Source of the DNA: Lunularia cruciata
Lineage: Eukaryota; Streptophyta; Marchantiopsida; Lunulariales; Lunulariaceae
Assembly: GCA_948567375.1 (NCBI GenBank)
Contig: OX419761.1
Coordinates: 38,814,501-38,878,500 of the forward strand
Direction: 5' to 3'
Length of the DNA stretch: 64,000 bases
Shown here: one piece after another, positions 1-10,900 of the stretch
Layout of the letters: each line of letters opens with the position of its first letter
Numbering within the stretch: the stretch's first letter is position 1
Made by a program: the position numbers and the translations under genes
The notes under the pieces: model-generated
What the model was told of the DNA's origin: nothing
What the model saw: the letters and a program-made list of their open reading frames with translations, nothing else
The model's database searches: none

Positions 1-2473
1 CCATTCGCTCCACTCCACTCATCCGATTGGACCTTCCTACTCGCTCGATAATCCTACTCTGCTTTCAAGTTCAGATGCTTAGTCTGATGCTGCTGTTGTC
101 TCTTTTCTCTTTTTCTTCCTATACTAGAACAATGCAGGTGCTACTTATGAAATCTATCAATTTCTGTTTCTTGCTTTCTATCACTTCCGCTTATTTTTTG
201 TTATGTATTTTCTTGCTTAAGTTTCACGTCAATTGTGTTTGCATACGGTCATGCATGCATGTCATATGCACATTCTCGGTTCCATACTTAGTGGTACTGG
301 ATCCCCGTCCTTCAAACGGCTTCTGAACCCATTTCTCAAATATGTTGGTGTTCAGTGTTTTAGGACTCAAGCAATATGCACGATCCAGTCCTCTCACGTC
401 TCGCTCCGGCCCAGCCAAGATACCATCCACTCCTCTTCCATTTCGCTCCAGTTCACCGATCTTCCACTAGAGCCATGTTTTTCCGCATTATGTTTCTCCT
501 TTCGTTTCGATTGGACCTTTCTACTCGCTCGATGCGAGTAGATTTCGATTTCTTTAGCTCGTAAGCTAGCCTAAATATCTCGGGGTCTAGTAGTTGCTCG
601 TAGTTGCATTTGGTCATGATAACTCTTCTGTCTTTCTTCTTGGAACTTATAAACTCCTCCTATCTCCGGAGGCTTGATTTCTATCATAAGAGACAAGATG
701 CTCCGGGAGGGAACAGAATGTTCTTGATGGAGTAGTGATACTTGCCTGCTTAGCGCGTTAAGCTACTATCAGGCATCCGTCCCCGGCAGCGAATACCGCG
801 GACCCCAAGTTTCCGATATTTAGGTCAGTGTCGTTTTTAGGTTCGAGTCATTGCACACCTTTGGTGTTTTTGATGAGCGGTTGCTTTATTGGATCCCCCG
901 AAACTCTGAGGAGACCCCCTACTCTTAAGCAGTTTGACTGCTTCGGGAAGGCAGACCCGCAGTAGACTCAGAGATAGAATCTATGAACGACTGGTTGCTC
1001 CGAAGACGGCCTCGATATATGTGCTTGTATCTGCTGTATCTGCTGTGCTTGTTTCTACCCTCCTCTGCTGTCAATTTCAGATGCTTAATCTGTTGCTGTT
1101 GTTGTCTCTTTGTTCTTCCATAATTTATACTAGTTCACTAGCTACTACGTATGAAATGCATCAATTTCCGTTCTTGCTTTTTATCACTTCCGCTAAATGT
1201 TAGTTATGTATTTCCTCGCTTGGATTCACTTGAATTTTGCATACGGTCATACTTGCATTTCATATGCACTTCATACGCACGTTCTCCGTTCTCTATTTAG
1301 TGGGTTCTGGATTCCCCGTTCTTTGAACGGCTTCTGCTCCCATTTCCCAAATATGTCCCCAGCCCCAACCCAGCCAAGATACCATCCACTGCTCTCACAC
1401 TTCGCTCCACACTAGCCGTCCTCGACTAAAGCTATGTTTTCCTACTCGCTAAATGCTTTCTCTATGCTTTCGGATGGATCTTCCTACTCGCTCGATGATT
1501 CTCCTATGCTTTCAATTTCAGGTACTTCTTCTGTTTCTGCTCTAGAGGGCTGGCTTTTTTCTCTTACATGATACATATTACTTCATTGCAGATGCTACTT
1601 ATGAAATATATCGGTCTGTGGTCCTGCTTTCTATCAATTCCGCTTATCTTCCGCTTTGTAATTTCTTACTTGGATTAACCTCGATTCAATTTCCATCCGT
1701 TCATGCTTGCATTTCCTTACTTCCATATGCATGTTCCCTACTAAGTGCGTTCTGAATTCCCCGTTCTTCGAACGGCTTCTGCTCCCATTACTCAAAATCA
1801 CCCAGCCCGCCCCCCCCCCCCCCCCCCCCCCCCCTCCTCTTACGATCAGATACTATGGAAGGTTGATACCTAGAGGTCATGTATTTACGCCCTGCTTGGG
1901 ACTCATGCGCTCATATGGCATGCTGTGATCCACAATCTCTATTCCTGTGACATTTCGTTCCAGCATAGCCATCATCCACTAATGCTATGGTTTCCTACGT
2001 GGTCAATGCGTTCCCTTTGCTGTCGAATGCATCTTCCTACTCGGTCGATGGTCTCTTCTGCTTTCACTTTCAGAAGTATCATCTGTTTCTACCGGGTAGG
2101 GCTTGCTTCCTTTCTTACGTGGATGCTGTTCATGGATTATATCAATTTTTGCCTCTACTTTCTAACGCTTCCGCTTATGCAAGTAAACACTTGCATAGAT
2201 TATCGTCCCTTTTGCATCTTTTCTTGTTTGCATTTCGCTGCTTCCATATGCATGTTCCCGGTTCGGTCCTAAGTGGGTTCTGGATTCACCGTTTACCGAC
2301 TGCGCTTCTGAACGACGTTCACAGAACGGCGCCGAGTTCTCATATATATGCTACCCGCCCCTCACAATCAGATAATATGAGGGATTGGCTTCTAGAGGCC
2401 ATGTATATACCCTCTATCACTTCCTATTTTCGTTCCAATACTCATTCCATATCTGTGTACTGATCTTTTGCAG
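1..2473 (+). repeat. Intron-like upstream part of the SET gene carrying a degenerate array of ~400-550 bp repeat units
   Basis: No coding exon is recognisable here. At least four related units can be lined up by eye, starting near 29, 1045, 1478 and 2027. Shared blocks, in order: CTTCCTACTCGCTCGATG; a pyrimidine-rich stretch ending TTTCAG; ATGCTACTTATGAAAT; CTTGCTTTCTATCACTTCCG; a block around CATATGCA..GTTC; a block around GTGG..CTGGAT..CCCCGTTC; AACGGCTTCTG; and a CCAGCCAAGATACCATCCACT block. Part of a fifth unit (a second copy of the leading block) sits at 511-540, and 541-1040 is unlike the array. The poly-C tract at 1810-1834 lies inside the third unit. Since the exon at 2474 needs an upstream partner, this stretch is probably intron. 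The family also occurs at about 8940-9430, so it is an interspersed repeat. Confidence 0.6.
1810..1834. repeat. Poly-C tract (25 bases)
   Basis: An uninterrupted run of C inside the repeat array upstream of the SET exons. It creates a spurious proline-rich reading frame and is prone to length error in assembly. Confidence 0.95.
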
Positions 2474-4177
2474 AACCATACAACAGTGCCTTGCGTCGTG
2501 GACATAGAGAACCCGAAGCCTTAGCTGCTGCCTTACGGAAACGGGCATTTGTGCAAAATTTGTCATATATTGTAACTGGTTGTATGCGAACTCCTCCTGA
2601 TCGGGAACTCAAAGGTTTAGGTGGGAGCATGTGGGCCCGGCACTGGAAGCATTCTAGAATGTCTAATGCTGCTTCCAATGAAGCTCCTTCGAACGAGGAG
2701 GAACCTGAAAGTGAGAAGGCGGTTTTGTCCACATCGGAGAGGTTCCGTCACATGAAATCTACAATGCATCAAAGGCTGACTTTTGGTGCGTTCCTGAGGA
2801 GATCTATTTAGAATGTATTGAACTATTTTTGGCTTCTGTTTTCCTAAAAGTTTTCTGAAGGGTCGTGCGTTCTTTTCGGCAGTGAGAGGCTAAACGGCAA
2901 AGTTCTTTCAGGTAAATCTGCGATCCATGGGTGGGGGGTCTTCACCAAAAGGGCTCACTGCGCAGGGGATATGGTGCGTATAAGTATTGTAATGTTCTCT
3001 GCCTATTGAATTGTTGCGCGTCCAAAGGGAATTTGCAGTATAATAAATCAAAGTGATCCATGTCCTGCTATGCTAACGTTGTAGATTCCATTGTCAGTTA
3101 TATCCATCCCAGTCACGTGGATGTGAAGCCGATTATTCAGAACGGGTTTTGCATACCATTACACCACCTACTTACTCAGGAAAAAAAAATGGAAGACCAG
3201 TTCTTTGTTTTGTTCAAATGTTATGATTCTGCTGGGGCGACAAATCTTTCTGACTCATGCTCCACACAGGTTATCGAGTATGCAGGCGAGATTGTTAGGC
3301 CTATCGTAGCCGATATCAGAGAACGTCGGTCCTATGACTCGCTCGTGGTACGTTCATGTTAGGTGTTCATGTTAGGTCTTCCACTTGTCGCCGTGAAAGT
3401 CATTGTACTACCAAGTCAAGCGGTGTGCTTAACGAGTTCCTTCCTTTGCTACTTCCAGGGTGCAGGAACTTACATGTTCCGCATTGATGATGAGAGAGTG
3501 GTTGATGCAACTCATGCTGGAAGCATAGCACATCTTATTAACCATTCTTGCGAGGTAGGTCACTCGAGCACTTACTCTATGCGCATCAGGAGATGACTCT
3601 TGTTATTTGGATGTTTCTTCTATGAGATTTACATTGGGCTAACAAGTTTGTAGTATACTACTCAAGAATAAGAAGGCGAGATCGTATATTTGATCTCCGC
3701 CATGCTGTGATTATTGTCTTGGGTATTGGTATTGATTTTTACATCTCCCTTTCACTGCCTCTGCACGATACAGCCAAACTGCTATTCAAGGGTGGTGGCG
3801 GCCAGCGGTGAGGATCATATAATCATATTCGCGAAACGAGACATTCCCGCAGGAGTAGAGCTCACATATGATTACAGGTATTTCTTGTGATAGCTGAAGC
3901 TTAGAATCTGATGGAAGGATTGATGTGTATACCTAGAAGTTCTCAGTGAGTTGAGTCAGTTAAGTGTCAAGATTGTGGTACATCTATGCCTCGTGGAGTA
4001 CTTTTACATTGAGCAATTGTTTTTACGTCGTTGGTCAGGTTTGCCTCGAAGGACGAGCTTTTAACGTGCTACTGTGGATGTACGGGGTGCCGGGGTTCTG
4101 TGAATACGTTTGGATCGGACGAAGAGCCAACCAAAATAACTGCTCCACGGTCTGAGCTTACCAAGTGGTTTGTATGA
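2474..4177 (+). CDS. 3' end of an ATX1/ATX2-like (trithorax-type) SET-domain histone H3K4 methyltransferase; six exons, 5' part outside or unseen
   Basis: Exons by GT-AG splicing with intact phase: 2474-2785, 2912-2973, 3270-3347, 3459-3554, 3774-3877, 4039-4177 (stop TGA 4175-4177). They encode about 262 residues, the C-terminus of a larger protein. The first exon carries the basic pre-SET stretch RRGHREPEALAAAL typical of plant ATX1/ATX2. The SET domain then reads in order IHGWGVF, VIEYAGEIVRP, GAGTYMFRIDDERVVDAT, SIAHLINHSCEPNCYS, HIIIFAKRD and ELTYDY, followed by a post-SET zinc motif CYCGCTGC. NHSC and the YDY tyrosine, needed for SAM binding and catalysis, are present. Family knowledge: these nuclear enzymes methylate histone H3 lysine 4 and carry PWWP, FYR and PHD domains upstream; none of those is visible here. 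The first exon starts in phase 1, so at least one exon lies upstream. A tail of about 27 residues after the post-SET motif has no counterpart I recognise. Identity as a SET methyltransferase is secure; the ATX1/2 subgroup is likely. Confidence 0.93.
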
Positions 4178-6200
4178 TACTGGAGTATGGAAGCTCTTCT
4201 GATCCCGCTTATGTAGTTGGACATCGAGTTCTTTTCCCTTATTCCGACTGTTCTTGCAGTACTCTTTGTCTACTGATGGTAGAGAGTATGCAAATTTTAA
4301 ATTCCCAAATTTTAAATTCCCTTCCAAGGTCATGCTCTTCCGGGAAGGTGAGAGAATAGATAGAAGTTGATCCGTGTAGGAATCAGCATGCGTGTTCCTT
4401 CTAGAAAGCTGTTACCGGAGCTTGTTAATATTTGAGGGGCCTGTCTCTCTCCATGGCTTTCACTCTAATGAAGATAGTTTTGTTACGGAGGTCACATTTT
4501 TTTTCTGTCTCGGACCGCAATTATACTTACCATGTGTTTACTCGTCACTTTTATGATGGCAACGATGAGGACAGGAGCCTCGTGAAATTTTTGTAACAGT
4601 GACTGGTTTGCCGGCAAGTTCGAAGGGACTAAGCCGCGGATTGTGACCATTCTTTGATCATGGAGCATTCTTCTCTTTTCAGGAAGTTAAGGCAAATGAT
4701 TTTCTGGATTTGTGATTCTTGGTGATGCTTGTCACGCTCTGAGATGAAAAATAGTGTCCTATTATTTACCCCAAGACTGATAAATTGTTGAGCTTTGGTG
4801 TGAGTTACTACACGACAGTGAAGCAGGCAATGAATCTCTATCATTCCCTCATCTAGCACCAAATTAACGGGTTAATTTGGGGTTGACAAGGTCCGATAGC
4901 ATGCCATCAATAGCTACTCCAGCTCTTTCGTGCCCATCCAAGGAACGTGAGCTGTCTAGAGTCGAGAAGACCTAATCTTCTTTGAATAGATAAGATCTAG
5001 TCGCGTGCTAAAAAGCTCTATATCTGCCATCTTCTAACACAAATATATCAGAACTACATCTGTAAGTGTATTGTATTCTGACTTCCGCAGTGCACTGTTA
5101 ATGAGGTCTATCGCGGGCGAGAGACTGTCGCAGTGAGGACCACATTTGGACTGTAACGGAAAGAAATTTCTTCAATTCGAAGGACGAGGATCGCTGGGTA
5201 GGTACGCTGAAACTCGGACATCCTACCAAACATTACCAACTGTAAAGAACCAAGAAAGATGCAATCACATCCGGGTATATCCGCTCTGTCGGCATGAAAG
5301 CATCTATGAACCAACTTGTCTGTCTCTAAACATTCTCGGGCACAGTCCAAGTACTTTAGCATCTACAGGGACAGGCCATCTGAGGTCTTAATTGGGAACC
5401 AATCACTGCTGGTGACTGGTTGTGTTGATGTCGTATGCGTGTCATGTCTCCTCGGAGGACCTTGTAGTGATAGTATCCAATCACAGCATGGAGCTCTTCA
5501 CAATCACGGCCATTCAAGGCGTCTTCCGCACTTGGCAATGGAAAGTTTCATGGGAGGATTTCTCCCTGGGGACGATGGACTTCAATCGACATTACCTTAA
5601 GAGGAAAAGTCGATGTTGTCGAATCCGAACATTATCCCTAGAAATTGGTAATCTAGAACTTGTAATTTTCTTCGATACAAGTTGGAGCCGTGAGTTGCCC
5701 ATATGTAAAAACCAAATAAACTATAATCGAGAAACTTGTGATGTCATGACATGGCTTGAGAAGTTTGATGGATCGTTGAGGTCTACGCAACTCTGTCCAA
5801 ATAGGAATAGTAAGATGCAACAAGTTAAGTTCCATTTTCACTTCAGATTTCAAGTTTTGTTAACTAAATGTTGTTACTAGGTACAACGGGTTCATTCAAA
5901 GATGATGTTGTAAGCGTTTCCAATCATTAACCAATACGGAAGCCAACACCTTCTTTACCCTGGCGAGCAAAGTTTGCATACAAAATGTCCCTTGCGCAAG
6001 AATTGAAATTGTAGCTAAGATATCTTAGGAGGTGCGGTAGGGCAAATTTCTCATATAGACTCTATTGGGGTTTAGTTCCATTTTACCTTTTTTGCTCTCT
6101 CTTGTACGGCTTGATGGGGTCTTCCCATCCTTCGTTTTTCTACGCGGTCGCCTTCTTTCTTCGCGAAATTGAAATTGTCATAACCGGGAAAGCTATGTAA
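4178..6200. other. 3' flank of the SET gene; no recognisable gene
   Basis: This 2-kb stretch has GC content like the gene next to it. It should contain the 3' UTR and terminator of the SET gene, but I could not pick a polyadenylation signal with confidence. A 152-codon open frame at 5422-5880 (+) shows no motif I know, and its composition does not argue for coding. I see no transposon signature. Confidence 0.5.
4291..4320. repeat. Exact 15-bp tandem duplication in the SET gene 3' flank
   Basis: CAAATTTTAAATTCC occurs twice back to back, about 115 bp after the stop codon and probably within the 3' UTR. Confidence 0.9.
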
Positions 6201-6218
6201 AACAATTCTTTAAAAACC

Positions 6219-6527
6219 ATGATGAGATTTAAAGCCGCAAAAGCAAAGAACGACCTGCACAAGAAGCAAAAGAAGGTGCCCACGAGGGATAGCGATCCAT
6301 CCTTTCGCATACAAAGATTGGAACACCTAAAGGACAAATTGAACGAGAATAGTATACCCATAACCAGAAAGAAAGAGCCCTATTTTAGACCTCGGACCCA
6401 AGACTATGCGCAATTGGGAGAAAAAAGCACGGTACCAAATGATAAATGGAAACCAAACCAAATAGTATACTATGAAGGAGAAAAACAAAACCCAATGAAA
6501 CACAAGATGAGCAAGCAAAAGGCCTAA
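6219..6527 (+). CDS. Small lysine-rich hypothetical ORF (102 codons), unrecognised
   Basis: The frame begins MMRFKAAKAKNDLHKKQKK and is strongly basic throughout, with few hydrophobic segments, no signal peptide and no membrane span. The C-terminal third reads YYEGEKQNP..KHKMSKQKA. I do not recognise a domain. It sits at the junction between the GC-moderate gene flank and the AT-rich repeat sea, directly before a 68-bp tandem duplication. It could be a retroelement gag-like fragment or chance. Confidence 0.22.
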   Translation: MMRFKAAKAKNDLHKKQKKVPTRDSDPSFRIQRLEHLKDKLNENSIPITRKKEPYFRPRTQDYAQLGEKSTVPNDKWKPNQIVYYEGEKQNPMKHKMSKQKA

Positions 6528-6547
6528 GGAAGAAGGGCAGAAACTCC

Positions 6548-6683
6548 ATGCAAAACTACTGCCCTATGCAAAGCAAAGACTTCGTCCCTATGTAAAGCAA
6601 AGAGGAAAGAACCAAATGCAAAACTAATGCCCTATGCAAAGAAAAAATTTGTCTCTATATAAAGCAAAGAGTAAAAAAACTCC
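6548..6683. repeat. 68-bp tandem duplication
   Basis: Two adjacent copies begin ATGCAAAACTA at 6548 and 6616 and share CCCTATGCAAAG and AAAGCAAAGAG blocks, with several substitutions. This is the start of the AT-rich repeat territory. Confidence 0.75.
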
Positions 6684-7299
6684 TAAAATAATAAACTTCT
6701 AAATTAATTGATGTAACTCTTCTAATTCCAATTGTATATTTGGTAGAGGAGGAGAAGTTCTAAACATGATGGGACTTCCTAATACTATTTTATGTTTATG
6801 AAGACCCATGCTTAAGAGTGGTAATTGAGACTCTATATACAAAAATATGAGGTAAATATGGTAGGTAAAACAACTATACCCCTTCTTGCAAGGGTCCTTA
6901 TGTTACAGTATGCAAGATTATGCTTAAGTCTATTTTCTTAAGGCATATTGCATGCTTTTCGTTGGTAATGTTTGAAATGAAGACAAAAAAATTAAGAATG
7001 TATGTTGTGACAATAATTTAGGAACCACTTTTTATACTCAATAGAGAAAAAATGTGAATTTAGAGAACGTGGAAGTTTCCAAGAGATTAGAGTACAAGTG
7101 GATGCACACCATCAATAATAAATTTAGATACAACCTCTTGTTCATAAGTTATATAGCTAAGCACATGGTGTGTTCCCAAAAAAGAAAAAGCAGTAGATGA
7201 TAGCATAGGGAAATAAGGAAAATAGAGTAACACATGAGCAAAGAGAGATTCAATAACCTATAGTTCCTCATCTAGGTAAAACTCATAGAAGAAAGAAGA

Positions 7300-8300
7300 A
7301 GGTTCATATGGCAAATGGATGGAGACTTTGTAAAGCAAATAAAGTATAAATAGAGGAGGTTCTGGTTTCGAGGATAATATTGGGTGACGCACATTTATAC
7401 TCATCTACTTGGCCTACCATCAAGGAAGAACAAAGACAACAATGCTTTAGAAATAGAGCATAGGTTTTTGAAGATTCAACAAGTTTATTAGCCATTGCTT
7501 GCCCTATATAGTATAATCATCTTGTGAGGATTACCCTTAAAAAAATATGAATTTTTGAAGTGGTCTCTTAGTGTATTGATGCAATCCTATGGGCTATAAA
7601 GAGTAAGATGTTTTGCAAAAATGTGCTAATAAGGTCCAAATGAAAGCATCTTTTTATTTAATCATTTGAAACAATATCATGTAATAATATGAAAAAGAGC
7701 CAACTAAATGTGTAAAGGCATCCAATCCTAAAGTACATATATGATCTAGAGAAGCCAAGGAGCAATGCTTGAATAGGATAAAAGAGCATGCAATTATGAG
7801 TAGGAGTCTTGTTAGCCTAAATAGAAATCATTAATGTGTAGACAAGATCTGGAGAGTGTGAAGAGAAATAATATTTGGTATTATTTGTAAGCATCATCTC
7901 TCTCTATGCTTTTCTTTGATAAAATATACCCAAGGACAAACTAGACATGATTATAGAGGCTATTAATGGAGCAAAATTTATAGATGTATTAAGAGCAAAA
8001 AAGAGAATATGATCTTATTGAGGTTGTAGGTTTCTATGATTAGGAGGTACGATCTTGGTAAAAGGATCAAGTATTGATGTGTCAAAAAGCACAAGACTAT
8101 CTATAAAGAAATTGATAAGTGCAAAGTCTTTAAATGTAGGAGGAAAATGTGTGAAGTGGGGATCAAAGAGACTCCATTAAGATAAACATGAGCAATTATA
8201 AGTGTGTTGAAAAAGTTATCAACTGAGTTTAGTCCCAAATCATACATAAGGAGTATGTGGTGCTAGATAAAGAGTATCACCTATGGTGATCTCTTTAAGT
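7300..8300 (+). repeat. Copy 1 of an unclassified interspersed repeat (here 'family C')
   Basis: Blocks here recur in the same order at about 21.87-22.85 kb and 47.57-47.95 kb: a CCTTAAAAA..ATG start, GTCTCT..TG.TG..ATCCT, GTGCTAATAA.GTCCAAAT, CTAG..AAGCCAAGGAGCAA, and the end block GTGCTAGATAAA..TATCA. All copies are AT-rich and riddled with stops. I recognise no protein. Most likely a decayed LTR retroelement piece or a nonautonomous element. Confidence 0.4.
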
Positions 8301-8939
8301 CTTTAAAGAAGAATAAAAAATAAAAAATAAAAAGGAGAAATACCATGGGATGTATTATTTAATGTATAATAATGCAAAGATAAAAGTATACTAGAAATTC
8401 CTTAGTACATCTTGGAAACTTGATATTATACTTTGGTGTCACCTATTGCCATTAACATTCCCATTAATCAGTTGTCCTAGTTTCCTATGCTGCATTGCCT
8501 TTAATTTAAGGACCTCATTGCTGGTGCCCTTATTTTGTGGCCTCCCTTTGCCATCATTCATTAACTTGGCTTTCATTAACTTACCCTTCACACCTATCAT
8601 TTGGTGTTTTTTTTGTACTAATCAATGTTTTTCTTTTGGGTTTTAGCAAGGTATGTCTCCAATCCTTGCTCACTATTTTGCATTGCAGTCCAATTTCTTC
8701 TGCCTATTACTACAATTTAGGAGAAACTTAAGCTTTGGTTGTTCCAACCTTTCTTTGGTAGTTCCCATTGTCATTACTTTGAGTAGCACTTTTTGGAGCA
8801 ACCAAGTTTGCTTTGGTACTCATAGGGTTTCAAACAAAAACTTGTTTAAAGAGGTACTTACATTTGCTTTGCTACTTTGGCACTAATGAAGTTGTATGTG
8901 CTTTTGAGGGAGGCTTATGGAGGCTTTTTGCATCCTTCA
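8301..8939. other. AT-rich intergenic sequence, no recognisable gene
   Basis: The + strand is pyrimidine-rich from about 8440. Short open frames here (60-77 codons) have no recognisable motif. Confidence 0.4.
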
Positions 8940-9430
8940 ATTGCTTTAGTGGTTTAGGACTCATGCGCCCATAGCACATGCTGCAATATACTCTATCCAA
9001 TCTTCCAACGCTTTGCTCTACTTTCTTGTTCCTTGAATGATTTCATACTCTTCATCTGCCTAACTTGATTGTCTTCCTTGATTGTCAATTCCATTGCTTC
9101 TACACTATTCTGACCTCAAATTAACTTAATTTTCTTGTTTGGCTTGTTAGGTCATCATTTACAATTTGAGCTTTTTTCTCTACATACACAATTTATTTAT
9201 TACCGTTTATTCAATGCATGCTATTGGTATACTAGTGTTGCTCTTTAATAGTTTCTAGATGACATTTACTTCTGCTTACATTTGATCTGTTATTTCTACT
9301 TCATTTCCTTTCTCGGTTTTATACTGATTCATCTTCCACATTTTTGTATACATTACATATCATGTATCTCAATTCCATTCAATGAGTTCTAGATCCCCAA
9401 ATGGCTTATGTCCTCAGTTTTCAATATCCT
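8940..9430 (+). repeat. AT-decayed copy of the repeat arrayed at 1-2340
   Basis: Ordered matches by eye: GGACTCATGCGC.CATA..GCATGCTG matches about 1900-1925; TATACTAGTGTTGCTC matches the TATACTAGTTCAC stretch near 1128; CATATCATGTATCTCAATTCC followed by GAGTTCTAGATCCCC, then AATGGCTTATGTCCTCA, matches the GTTCTGGATTCCCC..AACGGCTTCTGCTCCCA blocks of each array unit. Differences are largely C-to-T or G-to-A, consistent with deamination of methylated DNA. Confidence 0.5.
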
Positions 9431-10050
9431 TAATAGATGGAACAAACTGTAATCATGGAATAAAATCAAGAAAGAAAAAAAATGCAAAAAAAACTAAAAG
9501 ACAATAAATAATAGAACAATAATGTAAAATATTGTTATCTATAACAAAAAGAGATCACCAATCCTCCAATCATACTCTCAAGTTAAACCATTATTGCAAT
9601 TTGTGGTACGTTCACAGCCTTTATTGGCCTCCATATACAAACAAAATATGTGCTTTTTCTTGCTATTCCAATCATAATTGGCCAATTAAGTATTATTGGA
9701 AAATAATCTTGGCTCCAACCTTGATCTCTTGAAGGATGCATGATTTTCCTTTTATGCCATAATTCTATGCATGATTTTCCTCTTAGCATAGAACTTGGCT
9801 AAGAGGAAATTCATGAATAGAATTAAAATAAAGCTTAAAAATTAGAAGAAAGTGCATCAAGTATACTTTCCTTTCATTTATCAATAATTTAAATTAAAAA
9901 GATAATTGTATCAATGTTGGTTTGGTTAACCTATCCCAAGTTTCACATAAATTAATGAGCTTGAAATGAAAGTGTAGGATGAAAATTCAATGAGAGAAGA
10001 AAACTAAAAAAAAATTCAAATTTCAACATGAAGCAAGTATGAAATTTATG
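9431..10050. other. AT-rich intergenic sequence
   Basis: Poly-A-rich and low-complexity in part (9470-9510). No gene or clear repeat boundary seen. Confidence 0.4.
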
Positions 10051-10059
10051 TCATGAAGC

Positions 10060-10900
10060 ATATGATAAGTCAATTTCACTACAATTACAATCTCCACAAA
10101 TTTATGTGCTAGCTTTCCATGCTTGAAAGATCAAAATGGAGAAACTCATCAATTTTGCCATTGGTGTTGAAGTGTAACCAATATATCCACTTCCACGACC
10201 ATGAATAATAGTGCATTCTCTTCTTGTTATACATACAAGTAGCAAAATTACATGGGATTACATGGGATGACAAGAATGGTCATGCACTCATAATCTTGAA
10301 CAATTCTATTGAGGATAATCCACTTCAATTTATCAATGGGATTCAAAATACAATTGATGCTTGGGCTAAACTTAATAGTCCTATTCCTTAGCTGATATTG
10401 CGGTGTAAATCCATATTCAAGATGCATTGCATACATTAAGAATGAAAAAAAGAAACATAGTGAGACACATCATCAACTTTGGTCAAATCCTTTGATCAAT
10501 AAAATATAATTAGCCAACCAATTTTTGAAAGAGATTTTTGAAGTCTTTTATATATTTACAACACATTTATTTGATCCATGAATTCTTAAATGAAATTTTC
10601 AATCAAGATTGTGATCTAAAATCTTCAATTTGAGTAGATGTACTTTTGAGAAGAAGAAACAACAAAAAGAATTGATTGTGTTGTACCTTAAATCAAAGAA
10701 CTCCCAAAAAATCAAGCAAATTCAAAAGAGGTGATAATTATAGAGCCACTTCAACAGAAGGTGCAATCTTTCTATTCAAGAGAAAATATTATACCATACA
10801 TATTGTAAGGAAAAAACCATGTTGCACAAGATTGCAGAAAATGACTCCTAGATAACAAGTAGGAAAAGTCTTCTAGAATAGCTTTACAATTAATTTCCAC
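10060..10900 (+). pseudogene. Decayed Ty1/copia-type gag remnant
   Basis: One frame around 10262-10370 reads DDKNGHALIILNNSIEDN then FINGIQNTIDAWAKL, the pattern of the UBN2/retrotran gag domain of copia elements (alternating ALI.L..SI.D and TA.EAW..L). Further on, around 10790-10855, a zinc-knuckle-like remnant ends NHVAQDCRK then LLDNK, as in copia gag CCHC boxes, but its first cysteines are lost. Stops and frameshifts break the frame throughout. The pol that should follow is not convincingly recognisable. Confidence 0.55.

Noticed and set aside
839-862. tRNA T-arm-like GGTTCGAGTCA
   Set aside because: The upstream 70 bases cannot be folded into acceptor, D and anticodon arms; it lies within the intron-like region.
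1707-1928. Proline-rich open frame
   Set aside because: The prolines come from the poly-C tract; the rest matches the repeat array.
3060-3596. Two open frames overlapping SET exons
   Set aside because: They read through introns; only the parts in the exons at 3270-3347 and 3459-3554 are coding.
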